A stretch of DNA of 14,904 bases from JAAUQA01 sp036351435. Its GTDB lineage: Bacteria > Pseudomonadota > Gammaproteobacteria > Competibacterales > Competibacteraceae. Below are positions 6,817 to 14,041 of this stretch, piece after piece; within the stretch, counting starts at the first letter, position 1, and every line of letters starts with the position of its first letter. The position numbers were made by a program, and so were the translations under genes. Under the pieces are notes generated by a model, which did no database searches, had not been told where the DNA came from, and saw only the letters and a list, made by a program, of their open reading frames with translations. The DNA lies in the NCBI GenBank assembly GCA_036351435.1, contig JAZBPA010000035.1:1-14904 (forward strand), in the 5' to 3' direction.

Positions 6817-7512
6817 ATGATCGTTCTGAACAACCTCACCATGCACTACACCCTCAATAATAATCGCATTGAAGTCTTGCGGGCCATTGAGCTCACAGTT
6901 CCGGGGGGGCAAAGCGTGGCGGTGGTGGGTCCATCCGGATCAGGCAAAACTACTCTCTTGTTATTACTTGCCGGGCTGGAACGCCCTAGCAGTGGCACAG
7001 TAGCTCTAGATGGGATAGCTTTGGAGTCACTAGACCGTGACCAACTTGCCGATCTGCGGCGGGATCGTGTCGGCATTATTTTCCAATCCTTTCACCTGAT
7101 CCCCAGTTTGGATGCGTTGGATAACGTCGCCCTACCTTTGGAGATCGCCGCAGATAAGAATGCCCGCCAGCAGGCTGCTAGGCTGTTGGAGCGGGTAGGG
7201 CTGGGTGACCGTCAGCACCACTACCCTAGCCAGCTTTCTGGTGGAGAGCAACAACGAGTGGCCATCGCGCGTGCCCTGATCCACCGGCCCCAGTTGCTGT
7301 TGGCCGACGAACCCACCGGCAACTTGGATGAGCACACCGGAGCCGACATTCAAGATTTACTGTTCGAGCTCAATCAGGAGTCCGACACCACTTTGATATT
7401 GGTCACTCATGACGTAGAGCTAGCCGGGCGTTGCGACCGTATCCTGAGACTGCATGACGGGGTATTGAATGAGGAAACTGATTCTCTGCGTCAGACCTTA
7501 GCTCATGGTTAA
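6817..7512 (+). CDS. ybbA: ABC transporter ATPase, LolD/YbbA family
   Basis: Cytoplasmic ATPase subunit of 231 residues, close in size to E. coli YbbA (about 228). All motifs are intact: Walker A GPSGSGKTT (38-46), Q-loop Gln90, signature LSGGEQQR (140-147), Walker B LLLADEP with catalytic Glu165, D-loop GNLDE, and switch His198. The family (LolD, MacB, FtsE, YbbA) drives mechanical movements in FtsX-type partners rather than classic import. Its last 8 bases overlap the start of the large permease gene, so the two surely form one transporter. It is not CcmA, despite following ccmC: the sequence and the partner are of the YbbA/LolD kind. The ATG at 6817 has AAGGA about 12 bases upstream, slightly distant. 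Confidence 0.9.
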   Translation: MIVLNNLTMHYTLNNNRIEVLRAIELTVPGGQSVAVVGPSGSGKTTLLLLLAGLERPSSGTVALDGIALESLDRDQLADLRRDRVGIIFQSFHLIPSLDALDNVALPLEIAADKNARQQAARLLERVGLGDRQHHYPSQLSGGEQQRVAIARALIHRPQLLLADEPTGNLDEHTGADIQDLLFELNQESDTTLILVTHDVELAGRCDRILRLHDGVLNEETDSLRQTLAHG

Positions 7513-10000
7513 CTTTGTCTTGCGGGATCTGCGGGGCAGCGGCCGTTCCCTCTGGATGCTGTTTGCCTGCCTGCTGTTGGGCGTGACCTTGATCGCCGCC
7601 AGCGGAGGACTGCTGCAACAAGTACGCAGCGGCCTGCTAACCGACACCCGCGCTCTATTCGGCGGTGACATCGAAATCAGTCAACGCTCCCCTCTTAATG
7701 ATCAAGAGTTGGTCTGGCTGCGGGCTAATGGCCGGGTTTCTCTGCTTATTGAACTACGCACTATGCTGATGACGGCGGATGGGCAAAGCCAAGTGGTGGA
7801 GTTACAAAGTTTCGATGACAACTACCCCCTCTATGGCGAAGTGACCCTTGATCCGCCACTGCCATTGGATCAAGTGCTGGCCAAACGGGATGGTCTGTGG
7901 GGTGCGGTTATCGACCCGGTGCTGGCCGAACGGTTGAATCTATCGGTGGGTGAACTAGTGACCGTAGGCGGATTAACCTTAGCGTTGCGTGCCCTGGTGA
8001 TACGCCAACCTGATCGTAGCCTCAGTGCCGATTGGCGGGGACCGCCGGTATTATTGGCTGATCAAGCCCTATCTGACACTGGTCTACTCCAACCCGGAAG
8101 TCTGCTGGACTACGAATACCGAGTGCGCATCGATCAGAACTTGGACCGATGGCGGGCGAATCTGACAACGGCTTTCCCCGATGCCGACTGGGAAGTTCGC
8201 ACTTTCAAGGAACGCAGCCGGCGTTTGGGAGAGGTGCTGGACCAAGTGGGTTCAGCGTTGCTCTTGATCGGCTTCAGCGCTTTGTTTATTGGTGGCTTAG
8301 GAGTATCTAACAGCGTCCATACCTATCTTCAGTCCAAGCTCGCTACCCTGGCGACTCTACGCGCTCTGGGAATGCGAGAGGTTCGGGTCGCCCGCCTTTA
8401 TCTGGGACAGGTACTGTTGCTGGCAGGATTGGCCAGCATAGCGGGCGCGGTTCTGGGGGGAGGATTGGCCCTAGCCGGAGTTGCTTTGGCTGCTGAACGA
8501 CTACCCCTGGCTCCTACCCTGCTGGCTCTGATTGGACCTTTGTTAATAGCGATGCTTTTTGGTTTGCTGACTGCGCTGACTTTCGCACTGCCAGCATTGG
8601 GCCGGGCTATGGCGGTTACTCCAGCAGCTCTGTTTCGGGGTATCGACGCCAACCCTGTTCGCACTCCGACCCGCTACCGTTGGCTTACCCTAGCCAGTGG
8701 CTTACTGACAGCGGGATTGATGGTATTGGCTTTGCCCCAACCGCTATTCGGGATCGGTTTCCTGGGAGTGACTCTAACTCTACTAATCTTGCTAGAAGGG
8801 GTTGTGCAACTGTTGCGCTTGGGTGCCCTGCACCTTACCCAACGTCAAATGCTGGTCGAGCATTTCTATTGGCGGCTGGCCCTGGCCAACCTGTACCGAC
8901 CAGGCGCTCCGTTGCGCCCCACGCTGTTGTCCTTGGGTTCGGCCCTGACCCTGCTGGTGGCCTCCACCCTAGTGGTGGCGGCGCTATTGCGCACTATCAA
9001 CGACACTATTCCGGAACAAGCTCCGTCGTTGATTTTCTATGACGTGCTCCAGTCCCAGGTGGATAATTTCCGTAAGCAAGTATTGGCGACATCTTCACTG
9101 GATCGGCTGGATCTAGCTCCTCTAGTATTAGGACGGCTAAACCAGGTCAACGGGGATTCTTTACGGGATAGCACTGATTTGGAACGGGTTTTGGAGGCAC
9201 GTGACGAACACAAGTTGAGCTACCGCCTGGACAATTTCGATAACGTTCAAGTAAAACGGGGTAGTTGGTGGCACGACGATTATCAAGGACCACCCTTGGT
9301 CGCTATGGAGGACCGCGAAGCGGATCAATTGGGCTTAAAGGTGGGAGACCGGCTGACCTTTACTATCTTGGGGGAGACGATTGAAGCAGACTTGGTAGCT
9401 ATTTACGGCCAGAAGCGTTTTCAGTCCCGTTTTTGGCTCGAAGGCATTTTCTCAGATGGAGTGCTAGAGCCGTTTATCAGCCGTTATGTGGGAGCCATAT
9501 ACACTGACCCAGCAGCGGCAGTTAAGCTTCAGGACACCCTTGCGGTTGAATTTCCTAACGTAGTGACGGTGCGTACCGAAAGCGTGCTACGCGAAGCTCG
9601 AACTCTGCTGACTCGCGCCAGCAGTGGGTTGGCGCTAGTCGCGGCCATCAGCCTGTTGGCCAGCCTGCTGGTACTAAGCAGCGTGGTCGCTGGTAGCCGA
9701 GCCCGACAGGTGTACGATGCCACGGTACTCCATTCGCTGGGAGCAAGACTCAATACTATCCACCGAGCCTTGGGACTAGAACAGGTTTTGCTGGCACTGT
9801 TAACTTCACTGTTTGCTCTGGTGCTGGGTGGGCTTATCGCTTGGGGACTGCTGGAGTATCGCTTGGAACTGGAAATAGATGGGGTCTGGTGGACAGCCCT
9901 GATCGTGGCTCCTCTGGTCAGCGGCTTGTGTCTGGGGTTAGGAACGCACCATCTGCTACGCCGGTTGAATCCGTCCCCCGCGGTGCTGCTGCAAAGCTAA
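7505..10000 (+). CDS. ybbP: ABC transporter permease, YbbP-like, two FtsX domains
   Basis: Inner-membrane protein of 831 residues, similar in size and plan to E. coli YbbP (about 804). An N-terminal helix (about 16-34) is followed by a periplasmic core (about 40-240), a first FtsX domain with three helices (about 248-272, 302-330, 342-368), a linker with more helices (about 395-435), a helix at 473-495, a second periplasmic core (about 500-700) and a second FtsX domain (about 705-730, 760-785, 797-815). The coupling-helix segments TLATLRALGMREVRVARLYL (about 281-300) and VLHSLGARLNTIHRALGLEQ (about 741-760) are typical of this family. With the preceding ATPase it should form a YbbAP machine that moves hydrophobic molecules or lipids at the outer leaflet. 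The tesA gene beside ybbAP in E. coli is absent. The start overlaps the ATPase stop. Confidence 0.9.
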   Translation: MVNFVLRDLRGSGRSLWMLFACLLLGVTLIAASGGLLQQVRSGLLTDTRALFGGDIEISQRSPLNDQELVWLRANGRVSLLIELRTMLMTADGQSQVVELQSFDDNYPLYGEVTLDPPLPLDQVLAKRDGLWGAVIDPVLAERLNLSVGELVTVGGLTLALRALVIRQPDRSLSADWRGPPVLLADQALSDTGLLQPGSLLDYEYRVRIDQNLDRWRANLTTAFPDADWEVRTFKERSRRLGEVLDQVGSALLLIGFSALFIGGLGVSNSVHTYLQSKLATLATLRALGMREVRVARLYLGQVLLLAGLASIAGAVLGGGLALAGVALAAERLPLAPTLLALIGPLLIAMLFGLLTALTFALPALGRAMAVTPAALFRGIDANPVRTPTRYRWLTLASGLLTAGLMVLALPQPLFGIGFLGVTLTLLILLEGVVQLLRLGALHLTQRQMLVEHFYWRLALANLYRPGAPLRPTLLSLGSALTLLVASTLVVAALLRTINDTIPEQAPSLIFYDVLQSQVDNFRKQVLATSSLDRLDLAPLVLGRLNQVNGDSLRDSTDLERVLEARDEHKLSYRLDNFDNVQVKRGSWWHDDYQGPPLVAMEDREADQLGLKVGDRLTFTILGETIEADLVAIYGQKRFQSRFWLEGIFSDGVLEPFISRYVGAIYTDPAAAVKLQDTLAVEFPNVVTVRTESVLREARTLLTRASSGLALVAAISLLASLLVLSSVVAGSRARQVYDATVLHSLGARLNTIHRALGLEQVLLALLTSLFALVLGGLIAWGLLEYRLELEIDGVWWTALIVAPLVSGLCLGLGTHHLLRRLNPSPAVLLQS

Positions 10001-10059
10001 TTTTAAAGCGCCTGCCGTACCCGTTTAACTCGATTGACGATGCATAAAGGATCTAGAAC

Positions 10060-12654
10060 ATGAGCAAGGTGACACCCGCAGAAACTCAGCAAGCAGCGGA
10101 CGGCCTGGTAGATTTGGAGAAACGACCGGTTGCCGAGGTATTGGCGACGCTGGAGGTTAAGCCAGAGTCTGGATTAAGTACAGCTGAGGCGGAGCAACGG
10201 CTTACGCGATATGGGCCGAATGCTCTAATCGAAAAGAAAGAGGGACTACTGGCTAAGTTGCTCGGCCCGTTTACCGGTCCCATCGCTTACATGATCGAAG
10301 CCGCCGCGCTGGTTTCGGCCTTTCTCGGCCGCTGGGATGATTTCGCGGTCATCTTCGGCCTGCTGGTCTTCAATGCTGTCCTGGAGTTCTGGCAGGGGAG
10401 CAAAGCTTCCAGCGCCCTTAGTGCGCTCAAGAACAGCCTGGCACCGGAAGCTATGGCGTTGCGCGACGGCCAATTACAAACTGTGGCGGCGTCGACGCTA
10501 GTGCCAGGCGACATTGTGAAAATTCGGCTTGGGGTCATCGTCCCCGCTGACATGCGCTTAGTCAAAGGCGATTTCGCCGCCATCGACCAGGCGGCGCTGA
10601 CCGGCGAATCGCTCCCGGCCAAGAAGAAAGTGGGCGACACCGCCTATTCCGGCAGTGTCGTCAAGCAGGGCGAGATGGAAGGGGTAGTGATTGCTACTGG
10701 TTCCAACACCTTTTTTGGCCGCACTGCTAAACTGGTAGCCGGAGCCGGATCAGTCAGCCACGCCCAGGCTGCCATGTTCCAGATTGCCAACTTCCTGATA
10801 GCCGTTGCTGTCGTGTTAGCGCTGATTATGGTCGGCTTCGATGTCTGGCGCGACATCGTGATCCTGGACGACTGGCAGTGGGCAGACGCACTCAATATTC
10901 TGCAGTTCGTATTGATCCTATTAGTGGCATCTATACCGGTGGCGATGCCGGCGGTGTTCTCGATCACCATGGCGCTAGGAGCACTGGCTCTATCCAAAGA
11001 AAAAGCCATCGTCTCCAAACTCTCGGCGATTGAGGAAATGGCGGGGGTCGACATCCTTTGCTCGGATAAAACCGGCACCCTGACCAAGAATCAACTCACT
11101 TTAGCCGACCCGATCCTGTTTAACAGCAGCGACCCGCAAGAGGTCATTCTGGCCGGCGCGCTGGCATCCAAGATTGAGGACCGTGACGCCATCGACACTG
11201 CCGTGATCGGTGCACTTCAGGATCAAAGCATCCTCGCCACTTACAAACAACTCAAGTACATGCCATTCGACCCGGTTGGCAAACGTACCCAGGCCACGGT
11301 CTCCAATCCGGACGGGCAAACTGTGCTTGTCTCCAAGGGGGCACCACAGGTGATTGCTGCGCTGGCTAACCTGGACGATGCCGGCGAAGCGAGGGTCAAA
11401 GAGGTGGTGGAGGACCTGGGCAACAAGGGCTATCGCGCGCTAGGCGTTGCTCGCTCTGAGGACGACGGTGCCAACTGGACTTTGCTCGGTATCCTCCCGA
11501 TGTTCGACCCGCCGCGCGACGATTCCAAACTCACCATTGATCAGGCCGCCATCAAAGGGGTGAAGGTAAAGATGATCACTGGCGACGATACCGCTATCGC
11601 CAGGGAAACGTCACGCCAGCTTGGTTTGGGGACTAATATCATTCCGGCAGCCGATGCGTTCCCCAAGGATATGGATCCCGACAATGTTCCGCCAGCGATT
11701 GGCGAGGCCATTGAGAAGGCAGACGGTTTCGCTAGGGTGTTTCCCGAACATAAATACGCCATCGTCAAGGCACTGCAGGATCGTGGGCATCTAGTGGCTA
11801 TGACCGGTGATGGCGTCAACGATGCGCCAGCGCTCAAACAGGCGGATTGTGGCACCGCTGTTTCCGGGTCCACCGACGCCGCCCGTGGTGCCGCAGCGCT
11901 AATCCTCACCGCGCCCGGTCTGTCGGTGATCAACACCGCTATCGACGAGGCACGGCAGATCTTCGGTCGGATCAACAGCTACACCATCTACCGGGTGGCG
12001 CTGACCATGGACATCATGTTCCTGGTGGTGTTGTCGACATTGCTGTTGGAATTCAAGCCGCTGACCGCAATCATGATTGTGATCCTGGCTCTACTCAACG
12101 ATGCACCGATCATGACTATCGCCTACGACAACACCGAGGTCGCACCAAAGCCGATCCGCTGGAAGATGCGCCGAGTGCTCGGCGTGTCTTCCGTGCTCGG
12201 CTTATTCTCCATAGTGCAATCGTTCGGCCTGCTGCTGATCGGGTTTGAGATCCTGAGCAGTGCCCCGGCACAGGCGTATTTCCAACTCTTCACCAAAGAC
12301 GAACTGCAAGCGGTGATGTTCCTGCAAATCGTACTCGGTGGCCACTTCCTGCTGTATAACACCCGTACCGCACGCTGGTTCTTCCTGCCACCGTTCCCGA
12401 GCTTCCCGCTCAACGTCGCGCTGTGGGTGACCAACATTCTCGCTGTCGTGATGTGCGCTTATGGCTGGCTGGTGCCGATGTTGTCCTGGACCACGATCGG
12501 CTGGGTGTTGGCCTACACGGTGGCTTGGGTGTTTGTTATGGACATCATCAAGTGGGCGACCTACGCTGTGGCTGACAACTCGGCCAGATGGCAAGCCAAG
12601 CAACAGGAAATCGTCCAACAACCACTCGGGGCTTACGACACCACTGCCCCATAA
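10060..12654 (+). CDS. Plasma-membrane proton-efflux P-type ATPase (P3A)
   Basis: 864-residue ion pump with ten predicted membrane helices that exports H+ by ATP hydrolysis. Domains in order: an N-terminal cytoplasmic cation-ATPase domain (about 15-85), TM1-2, an actuator domain with TGES (181-184), TM3-4 with the PVAMPAV motif (293-299), phosphorylation site DKTGTLT with Asp336, nucleotide-binding KGAPQV (426-431), hinge MITGDD (505-510), MTGDGVNDAP (581-590), and TM5-10. Asp681 in TM6 (ALLNDAPIMTIAYD) matches the proton-binding Asp684 of plant AHA2, which separates it from Ca2+ and Na+/K+ pumps. The long C-terminal autoinhibitory domain of plant and fungal pumps is missing, as usual in prokaryotic forms. 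The ATG has AAAGGA 8 bases upstream. An oddity is Asp651 in TM5, where AHA2 has Arg655. Confidence 0.92.
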   Translation: MSKVTPAETQQAADGLVDLEKRPVAEVLATLEVKPESGLSTAEAEQRLTRYGPNALIEKKEGLLAKLLGPFTGPIAYMIEAAALVSAFLGRWDDFAVIFGLLVFNAVLEFWQGSKASSALSALKNSLAPEAMALRDGQLQTVAASTLVPGDIVKIRLGVIVPADMRLVKGDFAAIDQAALTGESLPAKKKVGDTAYSGSVVKQGEMEGVVIATGSNTFFGRTAKLVAGAGSVSHAQAAMFQIANFLIAVAVVLALIMVGFDVWRDIVILDDWQWADALNILQFVLILLVASIPVAMPAVFSITMALGALALSKEKAIVSKLSAIEEMAGVDILCSDKTGTLTKNQLTLADPILFNSSDPQEVILAGALASKIEDRDAIDTAVIGALQDQSILATYKQLKYMPFDPVGKRTQATVSNPDGQTVLVSKGAPQVIAALANLDDAGEARVKEVVEDLGNKGYRALGVARSEDDGANWTLLGILPMFDPPRDDSKLTIDQAAIKGVKVKMITGDDTAIARETSRQLGLGTNIIPAADAFPKDMDPDNVPPAIGEAIEKADGFARVFPEHKYAIVKALQDRGHLVAMTGDGVNDAPALKQADCGTAVSGSTDAARGAAALILTAPGLSVINTAIDEARQIFGRINSYTIYRVALTMDIMFLVVLSTLLLEFKPLTAIMIVILALLNDAPIMTIAYDNTEVAPKPIRWKMRRVLGVSSVLGLFSIVQSFGLLLIGFEILSSAPAQAYFQLFTKDELQAVMFLQIVLGGHFLLYNTRTARWFFLPPFPSFPLNVALWVTNILAVVMCAYGWLVPMLSWTTIGWVLAYTVAWVFVMDIIKWATYAVADNSARWQAKQQEIVQQPLGAYDTTAP

Positions 12655-12695
12655 AACTTACCCAGGCCCAGGGCTTGCGTTGCTCGTTACAGAGG

Positions 12696-12722
12696 TGTCG
12701 GCGGCCCGGATGGCCGTCGTCA
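12696..12722. other. Hairpin in the convergent gap between the proton pump and moxR
   Basis: CGGCGGCC (12699-12706) can pair with GGCCGTCG (12712-12719) across a five-base loop: seven Watson-Crick pairs and one G-T pair, extended by two pairs after a T/T mismatch. It lies midway between two genes that converge (stops at 12654 and 12775), where a bidirectional terminator would be expected. Neither strand has a T-run after the stem, so it is not a classic intrinsic terminator; it may be a pause or RNA end-protecting structure, or chance in GC-rich DNA. The rest of this 120-base gap shows no gene. Confidence 0.3.
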
Positions 12723-12774
12723 AGCCTACAGGGAGGTATTCACGGCGTCCTCTGGAACGAGCTGCGTAAGCCCG

Positions 12775-13851
12775 CTACACTTCTCGACAGGCCCGATAAA
12801 TATCCTTCCAACCGTCACGTTCCTTGACCACAGTCTCCAGATATTCCTGCCAAACGATCCGGTCCTGCACCGGATCTTTGACGATAGCGCCAACCAACCC
12901 CGCCGCCAAATCCTGAGCATGCAGCGTACCGTCGCCGAAATGACCGGCCAGTGCTAAGCCATTATTCACCACGGAGATTGCTTCGGCGGCGCTCAGGGTA
13001 CCGCTGGGCGATTTGATTTTAGCTTTGCCGTCCAGGGTCAGCCCATTGCGTAATTCCCGGAAGATCACCACAATCCGACGAATTTCTTCCAGTGCCGGCG
13101 GTTCAGCGGGCAACTGCAGAGCATGGCCAAGACTCTCCACCCGCTGACGAACGATGGTCACTTCTTCATCCAGATCCCCCGGCAAGGGTAATACCACGGT
13201 ATTAAACCGGCGCTTCAAAGCGCTGGACGCTTCATTGACGCCGCGATCCCGATCATTGGCCGTAGCGATGACGTTAAAGCCCTGCTGGGCCTGGACTTCC
13301 GTATTCAATTCGGGGACCGGCAAGGCTTTTTCCGACAGGATAGTAATTAAGCAATCCTGCACATCAGCGGGAATTCTGGTCAGCTCTTCGACCCGAGCGA
13401 TTTTGCCGGTTTCCATACAGCGCATAATCGGGCTGGGCACCAACGCATCCAATGACGGTCCCTCTGCCAGTAGACGGGCGTAATTCCAGCCGTAGCGCAA
13501 CGCCTCCTCGCTAATTCCGGCTGTGCCCTGTACCAGAGTGGTGGAATCACCCGAAATCGCCGCCGCCAAATGCTCGGAAACCCAAGTTTTCGCAGTACCC
13601 GGCACTCCGAGTAAGAGCAGCGCACGGTCGGTGGCCAGGGTTGCAATCGCAATTTCCATTAAGCGCTGATTGCCGATGTATTTGGGGGTGATCGAAAACC
13701 CGTTGGGCAGCTCACCGCCCATTAAATAAGTGACTACTGCCCAGGGAGACAGCGTCCAATTCGGCGGGCGCTCACGGGTATCAGCCTTCGCCAGTTCGTG
13801 TAATTCTTCGGCGTACTGTTGTTCGGCATGTTCGCGCAATAGGGTGGTCAT
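12775..13851 (-). CDS. MoxR-like AAA+ ATPase
   Basis: 358-residue cytoplasmic ATPase. Walker A is GVPGTAKT (82-89); sensor 1 region is VIATANDRDRG (194-204), with an arginine-finger motif ALKRRF (211-216). The Walker B position reads IARVEELTRIP (151-161), with Glu-Glu in place of the usual Asp-Glu and an Arg before it. The N-terminal PPNWTLSPWAVVTYLMGG (29-46) precedes the core, and SPSGTLSAAEAISVV (281-295) lies in the C-terminal helical lid. MoxR proteins act as chaperone-like remodelling factors, usually together with VWA-domain proteins. The VWA partner is not in the window. It is divergent from the SPFH gene (190-base gap) and convergent with the proton pump. The ATG at 13851 has only a weak GGAA upstream. 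Confidence 0.87.
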   Translation of the reverse strand: MTTLLREHAEQQYAEELHELAKADTRERPPNWTLSPWAVVTYLMGGELPNGFSITPKYIGNQRLMEIAIATLATDRALLLLGVPGTAKTWVSEHLAAAISGDSTTLVQGTAGISEEALRYGWNYARLLAEGPSLDALVPSPIMRCMETGKIARVEELTRIPADVQDCLITILSEKALPVPELNTEVQAQQGFNVIATANDRDRGVNEASSALKRRFNTVVLPLPGDLDEEVTIVRQRVESLGHALQLPAEPPALEEIRRIVVIFRELRNGLTLDGKAKIKSPSGTLSAAEAISVVNNGLALAGHFGDGTLHAQDLAAGLVGAIVKDPVQDRIVWQEYLETVVKERDGWKDIYRACREV

Positions 13852-13996
13852 GGTAAAGTTCCGGCATAGCTTAGAACTGACAGCGTGCAGAACTCACATC
13901 GTCAGCCATAGACTTTAGCCACTGGATGGATTAAACAATAAGGTGATTGTGGCTGTGTTGTATGTTAGCACGGCCCTGACTGGAAAACCCTGCACA

Positions 13997-14018
13997 GCCC
14001 ACCGCCAGCGCGATGGGC
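13997..14018 (+). other. Hairpin in the leader of the SPFH gene
   Basis: GCCCA (13997-14001) pairs with TGGGC (14014-14018), and CGC (14003-14005) with GCG (14010-14012) around a CAGC loop, with one C/A mismatch between. A short T-run (TTTT) follows six bases later and the Shine-Dalgarno sequence AGGAG begins 12 bases after the stem. It could shape leader RNA stability or attenuate transcription. Seen by eye only; chance is possible. No convincing promoter was found in the rest of the 13852-14041 gap. Confidence 0.3.
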
Positions 14019-14030
14019 GTTGCTTTTACT

Positions 14031-14035
14031 AGGAG
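14031..14035 (+). promoter_or_regulatory. Strong ribosome binding site of the SPFH gene
   Basis: AGGAG six bases before the ATG at 14042. It fixes that start. Confidence 0.75.
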
Positions 14036-14041
14036 CCGATC

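Noticed and set aside
6817..7512. ABC ATPase as CcmA, because it follows ccmC
   Set aside because: Sequence is of the LolD/YbbA type and it overlaps an FtsX-type permease rather than ccmB.
11847..12248. Plus-strand open frame of 133 codons within the proton pump
   Set aside because: Out-of-frame shadow, rich in R and H; the pump frame carries all conserved motifs.
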